Shown: positions 35,111 to 44,595, counted from the first letter of the stretch. The stretch is 64,000 nucleotides of DNA from Agromyces cavernae (GCF_021044935.1 NZ_JAJNMP010000002.1:310001-374000), one strand, 5' to 3'. The notes: a model not told the origin generated them from the sequence alone. Translations and numbers: made by a program.

Positions 35111-36808
35111 CTATTCCTGCTCTGGTCCCGCCCCGACCTGGGACGCGTTGACCACGGCGAAGGCCGCGACCTCGGTGCGGCTGCGCAGGCCGAGCTTCTG
35201 CAGGATGCTGCTGACGTGGTGGCCGGCCGTCTTGCGGCTGATGAACAGCCGCTGGGCGATCTCGGGATTCGAGAGGCCTTCGGCGACGAGGCGCATCACC
35301 TCCTTCTCCCTGGGTGACAAGCGCCCGACATTCCGCGCCCCCGGGCCGGTCGGCACGCCCATGCCTCGCAGGAACGCGTTGGCCTCGTCCAGGTCGACCG
35401 TCGCGCCCATCCGATGGAATGCGGCGCGGGCCGCGCGTGCCTCGGCGACGGCTGACCCATGATCGGACTGCGCGACGGCTCGTGCGAACAGCAACCGAGC
35501 GCGCGCGGCCGGCAGCGCCATCGACGCCTCGCTGAATCCGAGCATCGCCGCACGCAGCTCGGCCGCAGCCGACGCTGGATCCGCTCGCAGGGTCGTCCTG
35601 CCGACGGCCAGATGCGCCTGCGCCGCATGCCGTGGGCTGCGGGTGCGGGCCGCGATCGCGGCGATCCGGACAGCGGCCTGGCCGGCGGCCGCGACATCGC
35701 CCTGAGCGAGCAGCGCATCCACCAGCATCGTGAGCAGCGGCAGAGATGCGACGGCCGCTCTCGGCAGCTGCTCAGCCGCTTCCGAGAGTCGACTGACGGC
35801 CGAGGAAGCATCGCCGGTGGCCAGGTCCAGCGCAGCCAGCGGGCGCACCGCCTCAGGCAGATCTGCGATGGACACGAGCAGTGCCGCCGCCTCCGACAAT
35901 CTCCCCTGAGCGATCCGCAGGTCGGCGAGGAGCGCGCCGGGGTGGATGCAACGGGACCTCAGGCCGGACCGTTCGAGGTCTGCGATGGACGCCAGGAGGG
36001 CGTCCTCGGCATCGTCGAGGCGACCGATCGCCAGGAAGACTCCGCCGCAGCACGATCCGCAGAACGCCGAGAATGTCGCCTCGGCGCTGACCGCGCCGGC
36101 TCCCGCCAGCGGACCGAGATCCAGCTGCCGGGTCCGCATCAGGTCGGCACTCCACTGCGCCAGGGACTCGTTGCCGCCCAGGAGTTCGGTCGCGTCCATC
36201 AGCGCGCAGTAGACCTCAGCCAGCGTCCGCCGGTCGCGCGCCTCCCCGCTCATTGCCGCAGCCATCGCGCCATCCAGATCGCGGATCCCTTGGTCGGGGT
36301 CAGCTTGCCCGATGACGAGCAGGCCACGCCGGGCCAGCGCGAGGCATTCCAGATCTGCATCATCGGATGCTCGGGCCGCGGCGATCGCATCGTCGTATTC
36401 GGCGGCGGCACGCACGGCATCCGGGCTCGACTCCGCGTCGGCCACGAGCACCCATCCGAGCGCGGAAGTTCGGGGCGCTCGCGCGGCGGCCTCACGCGCG
36501 CGGACCCGCCATCCGCGGGGAACGGACCCTTCACCGTTCTGAGCGCGCTTCTCACGCGCTACCCAGGCTGCTGCACGAGCGGCCGGCTCGTAGTTGCGTT
36601 CGCGTGCGTGGGCAGCGTAGGACCGGCCGCGCACGTCAGCGGCCTTCTCCACCTCGCCGAGCCACCAGAGTGCTTCCGCCAGACCGTCGAGGCTCGCTCC
36701 GTCCGGTGCGGCTGCGACAGCCTGCACGAATGCATCCCGGGCGGCGGCGTAGTCACCCAGCGTCAAGCATTCCGCCCCACGCGCGAGGAGCGCAGAGGTG
36801 TCGGTCAT
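35111..36808 (-). CDS. LuxR-family transcriptional regulator with helical (TPR-like) sensor region
   Basis: A 565-residue regulator. Residues 497-555 are a LuxR-type HTH (LSPREKEVMRLVAEGLSNPEI). The preceding 490 residues are alanine-rich helical pairs like TPR repeats. There is no AAA/NB-ARC ATPase, so it differs from MalT/LAL proteins, and no receiver domain. It likely controls the two downstream genes (SRPBCC, SnoaL). A perfect LexA box lies 103 bases upstream, shared with the divergent mutasome. The ATG at 36808 has a short-spaced GAGG; the start is moderately certain. Confidence 0.85.
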   Translation of the reverse strand: MTDTSALLARGAECLTLGDYAAARDAFVQAVAAAPDGASLDGLAEALWWLGEVEKAADVRGRSYAAHARERNYEPAARAAAWVAREKRAQNGEGSVPRGWRVRAREAAARAPRTSALGWVLVADAESSPDAVRAAAEYDDAIAAARASDDADLECLALARRGLLVIGQADPDQGIRDLDGAMAAAMSGEARDRRTLAEVYCALMDATELLGGNESLAQWSADLMRTRQLDLGPLAGAGAVSAEATFSAFCGSCCGGVFLAIGRLDDAEDALLASIADLERSGLRSRCIHPGALLADLRIAQGRLSEAAALLVSIADLPEAVRPLAALDLATGDASSAVSRLSEAAEQLPRAAVASLPLLTMLVDALLAQGDVAAAGQAAVRIAAIAARTRSPRHAAQAHLAVGRTTLRADPASAAAELRAAMLGFSEASMALPAARARLLFARAVAQSDHGSAVAEARAARAAFHRMGATVDLDEANAFLRGMGVPTGPGARNVGRLSPREKEVMRLVAEGLSNPEIAQRLFISRKTAGHHVSSILQKLGLRSRTEVAAFAVVNASQVGAGPEQE

Positions 36809-36910
36809 CACCTCTATCGTCGCCCTGGATCGGATCGCCTGCCAGCCCCCACGGGCGATGTCGTACCCCTCGCCGATGATGTGGACAGTCGGCAACACCG
36901 ACTTGCAGCA

Positions 36911-36928
36911 TTCGAACATGTGTTCGAA
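36911..36928. promoter_or_regulatory. SOS (LexA) box between LuxR gene and mutasome operon
   Basis: TTCGAACATGTGTTCGAA is a perfect inverted repeat with a 2-base centre. It matches the Gram-positive LexA consensus CGAACRNRYGTTCG at every position. It lies 15 bases before the imuA' start, so LexA would block that promoter. Confidence 0.88.
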
Positions 36929-36943
36929 ACTGGATGGGTGACC

Positions 36944-37666
36944 ATGACCGCTCCCCTCGCGCCCGCCGAGTCGTCCTCGCGCGTCGACGAGCTGCAGGCC
37001 CGCATCCGCGGCATGCAGGCGACGAGGCTCGACTCGAAGGCCGTGCCCACGCATCCGGTGTTCGAGCAGGTGCTGCCGGGCGGCACGCTTCGCGAGGGCA
37101 CGGTGGTCTCGATCGAGGGGTCGACCACGCTGCTCATGGCGTTGCTCGCGGGGCCGTCGGCGAGCGGGCGCTGGGTCGCGGTGGTCGGCATGCCCGACTT
37201 CGGCGTCGAGGCCGCCGACCGGTTCGGCATCGACCTCGACCGGCTCGTGCTCGTGCCCGACCCAGGGCGACAGTGGCTCACCGTGGTGGCGGCGCTCGCC
37301 GATGTCATCCCCGTGGTCGCAGCGCGCGCGATGGGGCGTGTTGCACCGGCCGAGGCGTCACGGCTGTCGGCCCGGCTGCGCCAGCGCGGCAGCGTGCTGC
37401 TCGTCACGGGCGAGTGGCCGGGCAGCGACGCCCGGCTCGGGGTCGAGTCGAGCCAGTGGCACGGGCTCGGCGCGGGGCACGGGCAGCTCAGCGACCGCGA
37501 GGTCGTCGTGAGCGCGGGCGGGCGGGGCGAGTTCGGCCGTCGGGCGCGATCGCGGCTGCGGCTGCCCGATCGGTCGCTGGGGTTCCGGACCGCCGGCACT
37601 GCCACTGATGCCCGCGCGACACGCGAACCGTTGCGCCTCGACGACTACGAACGGCCGGCCTCATGA
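36944..37666 (+). CDS. imuA': ImuA' (RecA-like mutasome subunit)
   Basis: A 240-residue actinobacterial ImuA'. It keeps a RecA-like core (GTVVSIEGSTTLLMALLAG, then WVAVVGMPDFGVEAADRFGIDLDRLVLV) but the phosphate-binding loop is degenerate (EGSTTLL rather than GxxxxGKT), as known for ImuA'. The C-terminus is basic and Arg-rich. It works with ImuB and DnaE2 in SOS mutagenesis, and binds ImuB. The ATG is 15 bases downstream of a perfect LexA box, and its stop overlaps the imuB start (ATGA). An in-frame GTG at 36938 is an alternative start. Confidence 0.9.
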   Translation: MTAPLAPAESSSRVDELQARIRGMQATRLDSKAVPTHPVFEQVLPGGTLREGTVVSIEGSTTLLMALLAGPSASGRWVAVVGMPDFGVEAADRFGIDLDRLVLVPDPGRQWLTVVAALADVIPVVAARAMGRVAPAEASRLSARLRQRGSVLLVTGEWPGSDARLGVESSQWHGLGAGHGQLSDREVVVSAGGRGEFGRRARSRLRLPDRSLGFRTAGTATDARATREPLRLDDYERPAS

Positions 37667-39216
37667 GCGTGCCGACCCGCACGATCGTGCTCTGGTGTCC
37701 CGACTGGCCGATCTTCGCAGCCTGCCGCGAGCTGGGGCTCGACCCCGCGCTGCCGATCGCGCTCACGGAGTCGGGGGTCGTCTACGCCTGTTCGGCCGCC
37801 GCACGCCACGACGGCGTCGCCCGTGGCCTGAAGCTGCGCGAGGCGCAGTACCGCTCCCCCGCGCTCACGGTGCTCGACTACGATGCGGCGGTCGACGTGC
37901 GCCTGTTCGAACCCGTCGTGCGCGAGGTCGAGACGACGGTCCCGGGCGTGCAGATCGTGCGCCCGGGCACGCTCGCCATGCGGGCCCGTGGGCCCGCGCG
38001 CTACTACGGCGGCGAAGATGCCGCGGCACAGGCACTGCTCGACACCATGACCCGCCTCGGAGTGCCGGGTGCCCGGGTCGGCATCGCCGACGGGCCGTTC
38101 GCGGCCGAGCAGGCGGCGCGCGCGGCGCGCGCGACGCCCGTGGGCATCGTCGCGGTCGGGGCATCCGCCGCCTTCATCGCGCCATTGCCCGTCGGGCTCG
38201 TCACCGACGCCCGCACGACCACCCTGCTCAACCGGCTCGGGGTGCGCACCCTCGGCGAGTTCGCCGCCCTGCCCGAGGCCGACGTGCGCCGGCGGTTCGG
38301 CGCTGCCGGCGCCTTCGCACACGACCGGGCAGCCGGGCGCGAGCAGACCGGGGTCATGGCGCGCACGCCACCACCCGAGTTCGAGGTGCTCCAGGAGTTC
38401 GAACCGCCGCTCGACCGCATCGACCAGCTCGCCTTCGCGTTCCGCGTGCGGGCTGAAGAGTTCATCGATCGCATGCGGGCGAAGCGGCTCGTCTGCACGG
38501 GCATCCGCGTCGAGCTCGACGACGAACGGGGCGGGCACTCGAGCCGAAGCTGGTTGCATCCGCAGTGGTTCACGCCTGCCGACGTGGTCGACCGGGTGCG
38601 CTGGCAGCTGCAGGGCACCGGCACCGCCGATGCAGGGCTCGCCTCGCCGATCGTGCGGCTCCGGGTCGTGCCCGAGCGCATCGACTCGACCGGCAACCAC
38701 GAAGCGGGGCTCTGGGGCGGTGGGCCCGACGAGCGCGTGCATCACGGCCTCACCCGGGTGCAGAGCATGCTCGGCCACGACGGGGTCGTCACGGCGTCCA
38801 TCGGCGGCGGCCGCATGCTCGCCGACCGGCAGGTGCTCGTGCCGTGGGGCGATCAAGCGCCCGAGCGCACGGGCGACCGGGCGGCTGGGGCGCCCTGGCC
38901 GGGCAGCCTGCCGGCGCTCGCGCCGGCGAGCGTGTTCCGCGAACGACTGCCCATCCGGCTCATGGGCGACGACGGGGCATCCGTCACGATCGACGATCGG
39001 GGGTCGATCTCGACACCGCCTGCGCGGTTCGCGGTCGGGGGCGACGGCGAATCGCCCGTGCGGGCCTGGGCCGGCCCCTGGCCCGTCGTCGAGCGATGGT
39101 GGGACGCCGAGCACGCCAAGCGCGTGCACCGGTTCCAGATCGTCGACCACGACGGGTGCGCGTGGCTGCTCGTGCGCGACGGCGAGGGCTGGTGGGCCGA
39201 GGCGAGGTACGACTGA
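37663..39216 (+). CDS. imuB: ImuB (catalytically inactive Y-family polymerase-like hub)
   Basis: A 517-residue Y-family polymerase homologue. The N-terminus has the family's first strand (TIVLWCPDWPIFAA) and the later fingers, but the SxDE catalytic motif is absent: the corresponding stretch reads RPGTLAMRARGP. This loss is the known hallmark of ImuB, which acts as the hub linking DnaE2 and ImuA' to the beta clamp. The helix-hairpin-helix region lies near 185-205 (LLNRLGVRTLGEFAALPEADV). It is translationally coupled to imuA' and lies 19 bases before dnaE2. Confidence 0.93.
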   Translation: MSVPTRTIVLWCPDWPIFAACRELGLDPALPIALTESGVVYACSAAARHDGVARGLKLREAQYRSPALTVLDYDAAVDVRLFEPVVREVETTVPGVQIVRPGTLAMRARGPARYYGGEDAAAQALLDTMTRLGVPGARVGIADGPFAAEQAARAARATPVGIVAVGASAAFIAPLPVGLVTDARTTTLLNRLGVRTLGEFAALPEADVRRRFGAAGAFAHDRAAGREQTGVMARTPPPEFEVLQEFEPPLDRIDQLAFAFRVRAEEFIDRMRAKRLVCTGIRVELDDERGGHSSRSWLHPQWFTPADVVDRVRWQLQGTGTADAGLASPIVRLRVVPERIDSTGNHEAGLWGGGPDERVHHGLTRVQSMLGHDGVVTASIGGGRMLADRQVLVPWGDQAPERTGDRAAGAPWPGSLPALAPASVFRERLPIRLMGDDGASVTIDDRGSISTPPARFAVGGDGESPVRAWAGPWPVVERWWDAEHAKRVHRFQIVDHDGCAWLLVRDGEGWWAEARYD

Positions 39217-39235
39217 GATGCGGCGGGAGTGAGCC

Positions 39236-42200
39236 ATGGGCTGGAACAACCCCGAGATCCCCTGGTCGGAGCTCGAGCGCAAGCTCTCCGACCGGCGGCG
39301 ACCGGGCACGACGAAGCTCATCGCCGACGGCGGCGACAGCCCGGCGTGGAGCCGCAAGCGCCACCCCTACCGTCCGGCCGAAGGGCTCGAGGCGCCGACC
39401 GGTCCCGTCGTGCCCTACGCCGAGCTGCACGCGCACTCGACGTACAGCTTCCTCGACGGCGCCTCCGGGCCCGAGCAGCTCGTCGAGGAAGCGCACCGCC
39501 TGGGGCTCTCGGGGCTCGCGCTCACCGACCACGACGGCTTCTACGGCATCGTTCGCTTCGCCGAGGCGGCCGAGAGCTTCTCCGACCTGCAGACCGTCTT
39601 CGGCGCCGAGCTCTCGCTCGGGCTGAGCGGCCCGCAGAACGGCTTCGCCGACCCCGAGGGCGAGCACCTGCTCGTGCTCGCACGGCGCGAAGCGGGCTAC
39701 CACCGTCTGGCCGCGGCGATCACCGCCGGGCAGCTCGCGGGCGGTGAGAAGGGCCGGCCGGTGTACTCGCTCGAAGCGCTCGCCGAGCGAGCGGGCGGCG
39801 AGTGGGTCGTGCCCACCGGATGTCGCAAGGGCGCCGTGCGGCGTGCCCTCGCCGACGGCGGGCCCGAGGCCGCGGCGCGCGAGCTCGACCGGCTGGCCGC
39901 CCTCTTCGGCCGCGAGAACGTCGTGGTCGAGCTCTTCGACCATGGGCATCCGAACGACCAGCAGGCCAACGACGTGCTCGCGGGGCTCGCCGAGCAGGCG
40001 GGGCTGCCTCTGCTCGCCACGAACGCCGTGCACTACGCGACCCCGCCCGAGCACCGGCTCGCGTCGGCCCTCGCCGCGGTGCGCGCGCGTCGCAGCCTCG
40101 ACGAGCTCGACGGGTGGCTCCCCGCGTCCGACGGGCTGCACCTGCGCAGCGGCGCTGAGATGGCCGCCCGCTTCGCCCGGTACCCCGGTGCGGTCGCACG
40201 CTCGGTGACGCTCGCCGAAGAGCTCGGCTTCACCCTGCGCAGCGCCCGCCCGAAACTGCCGCGGCAGCAGGTGCCCGAGGGGCACACGCCCATGAGCTGG
40301 CTGCGCGAGCTCACCTGGCAGGGCGCCGCCGAGCTCTACCCGGGCGTGCCCGACCACGTGCGCGAGCGACTCGCCCGCGAACTCGACGTCATCGAGCAGA
40401 AGGACTTCCCCGGCTACTTCCTGATCGTGCGCGACATCGTGCACGAGGCCAGGCGGCGGGGCATCCTGTGCCAGGGTCGCGGCTCGGCCGCGAACTCGGC
40501 GGTCTGCTACGTGCTGCGCATCACCGCTGTCGACTCGATCTTCTACGACCTGCCGTTCGAGCGTTTCCTCTCGGCGCTGCGCGACGAGGAGCCCGACATC
40601 GACGTCGACTTCGACTCCGACCGGCGCGAGGAGATCATCCAGTACGTCTACGACAAGTACGGGCGGCAGAACGCGGCGCAGGTCGCGAACGTCATCAGCT
40701 ACCGGCCCAAGGCCGCGGTGCGCGACATGGCCAAGGCCCTCGGGTACTCCACCGGGCAGCAGGATGCGTGGTCGCGCCAGGTCGAGCGGTGGGGTGCGGT
40801 GGTCGAGACCGACGACCACGACATCCCCGACGCCGTCGTCGAGCTCGCAGAACAGGTGCTCACCTTTCCCCGGCACCTCGGCATCCACTCGGGCGGCATG
40901 GTGCTCACCGATCGCCCGGTCGGCGAGGTCTGCCCCATCGAGCACGCCCGCATGGAGAACCGCACGGTGCTGCAGTGGGATAAAGACGACTGCGCCTGGA
41001 TGGGCCTCGTGAAGTTCGACCTGCTCGGGCTCGGCATGCTCGCCGCCCTGCAGTACACCTTCGACATGGTGCGCGAGTCGACGGGCGAGGCGTGGGAGCT
41101 CGCATCGCTGCCGAAAGAAGAGGCGGCCGTCTACGACATGCTGTGCCGGGCCGACTCGATCGGGGTGTTCCAGGTCGAGAGCCGCGCGCAGATGGGCACG
41201 CTCCCCCGGCTCAAGCCACGGCGCTTCTACGACCTCGTCGTCGAGATCGCGCTCATCCGCCCGGGCCCGGTGCAGGGCGGGGCGGTGCATCCGTACATCC
41301 GGCGGCGCACGGGCGAAGAGAAGGTGAGCTACCTGCACCCCAAGCTCGAGCCCGTGCTCGAGCGCACGCTCGGCGTGCCGCTGTTCCAGGAGCAGCTCAT
41401 GCAGATGGCCGTGGCCGTCGGCGACTGCAGCGCGGCCGACGCCGACCTGCTGCGTCGGGCGATGGGGTCGAAGCGCGGGGTCGAGAAGATCGAGAAGCTT
41501 CGCTCGAAGCTCTACACGGGCATGGCCGAGAACGGCATCGAGCCCGAGGTCGCCGACTCGATCTACGCCAAGATCGAGGCGTTCGCGAACTTCGGCTTCG
41601 CCGAGAGCCACGCGCTGAGCTTCGGCCTGCTCGTCTACGCGAGCTCGTGGCTGAAGCTGCACTACCCCGCGGCGTTCCTCGCGGCGCTGCTGCGGGCCCA
41701 GCCCATGGGGTTCTACTCGCCCGCCACGCTCACCGCCGACGCGAGGCGGCACGGGGTGCAGATGCTCCGGCCCGACATCCTGCGCTCGGGAGTGCATGCG
41801 GGGCTCGAGGCGATCGACGCGGCCGAGACATCCGATCGCGATTCGAACGATGCGAATGACGGATGTCGCGCGCCGACCGGGCTCGCATCGTGCGCCGACG
41901 CCGTGCAGGAGCCCGTCGGGCCGTTCGACCGCACCGCTCCCGACCGCTCGGCCGAGCACCGTCGCGACGGAGCCTTCGCGGTGCGACTCGGCCTCGCCGA
42001 CGTCTCGTCGATCGGCACCGCCGTGGCCGAGCGCATCGTCGCCGAGCGCGAGGCGCGCGGCCCCTATCGCGACATGGCCGACGTCTCTCGGCGCGCCGGG
42101 CTCGACGCCACGCAGCTCGAGGCGCTCGCCGCGGCCGGCGCCTTCGACGGGTTCGGGCTCGAGCGGCGCGAGGCGCTGTGGCTCGCCGGTGAGGCTGCCG

Positions 42201-42679
42201 AGGATCGCGAGGAGTACCTCGCGGGCTCGGTCGTCGTGGTGCAGCCGCCGCTGCTGCCCATGCTCACGCCAGCCGAACAGGTGATCTACGACCTCTGGGC
42301 CACGGGCATCTCCCCCGACGACCACCCGATCCGGCATGTGCGCGAGCGGCTGGACGACCGAGGTGCGATTCGCATCGACCTGCTCTCGACTGCCGAGACC
42401 GGCCGGCGCATCGAGGTCGGCGGCGTCGTCACGCACCGGCAACGACCGGCGACCGCGAGCGGCATCACCTTCCTCAACCTCGAAGACGAGTCGGGCACGC
42501 TCAACGTGATCGCGGGGGTCGGCGTGTGGAACCGCTACCGGCGCGTCGCGCGCGAGGCCCCGGCGATGGTGGTGCGGGGCATCCTCGAACGCACCGCCGA
42601 GGGGGTCACCAACCTCATCGCCGACCGATTCGAGTCGCTCACCGTGGCGGCACCGCACCGCTCGCGCGACTTCCGCTGA
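39236..42679 (+). CDS. dnaE2: Error-prone DNA polymerase III alpha-type subunit DnaE2
   Basis: A 1147-residue C-family polymerase, the usual DnaE2 length. The PHP domain begins with HAHS at 65-68. The palm motif PDIDVDFDSDRR is near residue 452 and carries the catalytic aspartates D454 and D456. A late OB-fold lies around 1065-1110. DnaE2 is the active translesion polymerase of the SOS mutasome. Between about residues 861 and 905 there is a hydrophilic Asp/Asn/Ser-rich linker containing a DNA inverted repeat (GACATCCG/CGGATGTC, 41827-41867). The gene is last in the imuA'-imuB-dnaE2 operon. Confidence 0.96.
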   Translation: MGWNNPEIPWSELERKLSDRRRPGTTKLIADGGDSPAWSRKRHPYRPAEGLEAPTGPVVPYAELHAHSTYSFLDGASGPEQLVEEAHRLGLSGLALTDHDGFYGIVRFAEAAESFSDLQTVFGAELSLGLSGPQNGFADPEGEHLLVLARREAGYHRLAAAITAGQLAGGEKGRPVYSLEALAERAGGEWVVPTGCRKGAVRRALADGGPEAAARELDRLAALFGRENVVVELFDHGHPNDQQANDVLAGLAEQAGLPLLATNAVHYATPPEHRLASALAAVRARRSLDELDGWLPASDGLHLRSGAEMAARFARYPGAVARSVTLAEELGFTLRSARPKLPRQQVPEGHTPMSWLRELTWQGAAELYPGVPDHVRERLARELDVIEQKDFPGYFLIVRDIVHEARRRGILCQGRGSAANSAVCYVLRITAVDSIFYDLPFERFLSALRDEEPDIDVDFDSDRREEIIQYVYDKYGRQNAAQVANVISYRPKAAVRDMAKALGYSTGQQDAWSRQVERWGAVVETDDHDIPDAVVELAEQVLTFPRHLGIHSGGMVLTDRPVGEVCPIEHARMENRTVLQWDKDDCAWMGLVKFDLLGLGMLAALQYTFDMVRESTGEAWELASLPKEEAAVYDMLCRADSIGVFQVESRAQMGTLPRLKPRRFYDLVVEIALIRPGPVQGGAVHPYIRRRTGEEKVSYLHPKLEPVLERTLGVPLFQEQLMQMAVAVGDCSAADADLLRRAMGSKRGVEKIEKLRSKLYTGMAENGIEPEVADSIYAKIEAFANFGFAESHALSFGLLVYASSWLKLHYPAAFLAALLRAQPMGFYSPATLTADARRHGVQMLRPDILRSGVHAGLEAIDAAETSDRDSNDANDGCRAPTGLASCADAVQEPVGPFDRTAPDRSAEHRRDGAFAVRLGLADVSSIGTAVAERIVAEREARGPYRDMADVSRRAGLDATQLEALAAAGAFDGFGLERREALWLAGEAAEDREEYLAGSVVVVQPPLLPMLTPAEQVIYDLWATGISPDDHPIRHVRERLDDRGAIRIDLLSTAETGRRIEVGGVVTHRQRPATASGITFLNLEDESGTLNVIAGVGVWNRYRRVAREAPAMVVRGILERTAEGVTNLIADRFESLTVAAPHRSRDFR

Positions 42680-42780
42680 AATCGCTCGAGCGTTGGGTCG
42701 AAACCGGCAGCTGGCGCCGATCTGAGGCTCGCGCCGAATGACCGGCTACCCGGAAGCAGCCGCGTTCGGTTCCGCTCCCA

Positions 42781-43593
42781 TCACTGACCGGCCATGAAGT
42801 CGGCCATGATCTGCGGGTAGCTCTTGCCCTCGACCGCAGCCTGCATGCCGAAGTCGAGGATGACGGGCATGCCGAAATCGCCGTACTTCTCCATCATCTC
42901 AGCGACAGCTGCCTCCTTCGACGGCTGCTGAGCGGCGGACATGAAGTCCCGGATATACCTCTCGTTGGCGTCGAGCAGGTCGCTACCTCCTGCTGGACCA
43001 TGACCGGGCAGCACGATCTCGAGCGGGCCTGCGCTGCGGATCGTCTCGACCCCCGCCAGCGAGCCTTCGGGTCGGTACTCCACGAGCCAGACATGCACGT
43101 GCGAGAAGATCTGGTCGGCGGCGGCGATCGCCCGGATCGAGGGGACGTGGAGAGCCGTCGAGCGATCGGCCTCCCCCGGTCCGACTTCGATCACCCGGAG
43201 TTCCTCTCCCTCCAGGGTCAGCGTGTGTCCCGGCAGTGCCTCCGGTACGGCCCAGGAGTCTGCGAGGTTGTCGCCGTAGACCGGCTTGTCGGCCGCGTGA
43301 TACGTCGGCGCGACCTTGGCGATGTCCTCAGCTGTGTCGCGGAACGCGACGGCCCGGGCCTCCGGGAACGCCTCGAGAATGACGGGCAGGCCGAGGAAGT
43401 GATCGGGATGAGCGTGGGTGATGTAGATGTGCGTGAGTCGCCGGTCGTGGCCGCGGATCCAATCGACGGCCTGCAGCGCATCGCTCTTCGCAAGCAGGGC
43501 ATCGACGAGGACGGCGTCCTGGTCACCCATGATCAGGTGCGTGCTGGACATGAAGCTGGCTTCCGAGCTGACGAGCGTGTCGGTGGTGAGCAT
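42781..43593 (-). CDS. MBL-fold metallo-hydrolase
   Basis: A 270-residue metallo-beta-lactamase-fold protein with the zinc motif HAHPDH at 60-65 and later ligands in GEADRSTALH and LPGHGP. No signal peptide is seen. The best start is the ATG at 43593 with AAGGGG 6 bases upstream; an ATG at 43638 would add an acidic extension. The family includes thioesterases, lactonases and others, and the substrate is undetermined. It stands alone, convergent with dnaE2. Confidence 0.88.
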   Translation of the reverse strand: MLTTDTLVSSEASFMSSTHLIMGDQDAVLVDALLAKSDALQAVDWIRGHDRRLTHIYITHAHPDHFLGLPVILEAFPEARAVAFRDTAEDIAKVAPTYHAADKPVYGDNLADSWAVPEALPGHTLTLEGEELRVIEVGPGEADRSTALHVPSIRAIAAADQIFSHVHVWLVEYRPEGSLAGVETIRSAGPLEIVLPGHGPAGGSDLLDANERYIRDFMSAAQQPSKEAAVAEMMEKYGDFGMPVILDFGMQAAVEGKSYPQIMADFMAGQ

Positions 43594-43827
43594 GGATTCC
43601 CCTTCTTCGTCTTCATCGTGGTGAAGCGTCGGGTTCATGAGTAATGATCAGGGATTTGAACACGCTTGTCCACGGGCGCATCGTTGAGCCTGAGCAATCC
43701 CGGAACGTGTGTGACCTTCTGAGGGTTCGGCGACATTCCTGTAGTGAGAGGTGCCATGGACTCGAGCGGCGGTACCGACGTCGCGTGTCCGCGAGTACGA
43801 AACAGACAAGGGGTGAGGTGACCCATC

Positions 43828-44595
43828 ATGGCGATCCGTTCTCTGCACACGCTCGCTGTGGTCGCCGTAGTGTTGGCGGTCACTGCCTGCGCATCCGGCA
43901 CGGCGTCCGGCCCGGGCCCGAGCCCGTCGCCTGTCTCGCCCACGGCGACATCCCCGGCCCCGACCCCGTCGGGGGCTCCGCAGATCACCATCGGGAGCCC
44001 GGTCGCCGACGCGACCGTCTCGGTCCCGTTCACCGTGAGCGGAGAGGCGAACACCTTCGAGGCCGCGCTCACCGTCGACGCCGTCGACGAGTCGGGCATG
44101 GTCGCCTGTGTGCGCCACGTCACGGCGACATCGGGTTCCGGCACGCCAGGCACGTGGGAGGCCACCCTGGCATTCGGGCCGGAGGAAGACGCCCTGCCAG
44201 TCAAGCTGCGTGCGTACACGCACAGCGCGAAGGACGGCACGGTCGTCGGCCTGGTCGAATTCCCGATCACGATCTCACCCGACCGACCGCCGATCATCCT
44301 CACGAGCCCGGCGTGCGGCCAAGTGTATGAGGCCGGAGGCCTCATCCTGGTGACCGGCACGGCGAACCTCTTCGAGGCCGCGCTCACGGTCGACGTGCGC
44401 GACGCGTCGGGGACGACCGTCGCCACGCTCCAGGTGACGGCGGATGAGTGCTGCGTGGAGTCGAACTTCAGCTCGAGGTTGACGCTGCCGGCCGACATTC
44501 CGCCCGGCCTCTACGACGTGGTCGCCTACAGCCTGAGCGCGAAGGACGGCAGCGTCGAGAACGAGTTCCCGGTGCAGATCGAGGTCCGCGGGTAG
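43828..44595 (+). CDS. Lipoprotein with two Gmad2 (Ig-like) domains
   Basis: A 255-residue exported lipoprotein. The signal peptide ends with the lipobox VTAC (C21). A Ser/Pro-rich linker (25-48) leads to two similar Ig-like Gmad2 domains at about 51-148 and 158-253. Both contain the same signature (TVSGEANTFEAALTVDAVDESG and LVTGTANLFEAALTVDVRDASG). Such domains are also found in spore germination proteins, but no sporulation is expected here. A surface or wall role is likely. Extra cysteines (C114, C163, C211-C212) may form disulfides. Confidence 0.85.
   Translation: MAIRSLHTLAVVAVVLAVTACASGTASGPGPSPSPVSPTATSPAPTPSGAPQITIGSPVADATVSVPFTVSGEANTFEAALTVDAVDESGMVACVRHVTATSGSGTPGTWEATLAFGPEEDALPVKLRAYTHSAKDGTVVGLVEFPITISPDRPPIILTSPACGQVYEAGGLILVTGTANLFEAALTVDVRDASGTTVATLQVTADECCVESNFSSRLTLPADIPPGLYDVVAYSLSAKDGSVENEFPVQIEVRG

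Noticed and set aside
38984-42658. A 1224-codon open frame on the minus strand opposite dnaE2 and the end of imuB
   Set aside because: It is the shadow of strongly biased high-GC coding sequence. Its translation has no domain signature, whereas the plus frame is a complete DnaE2.
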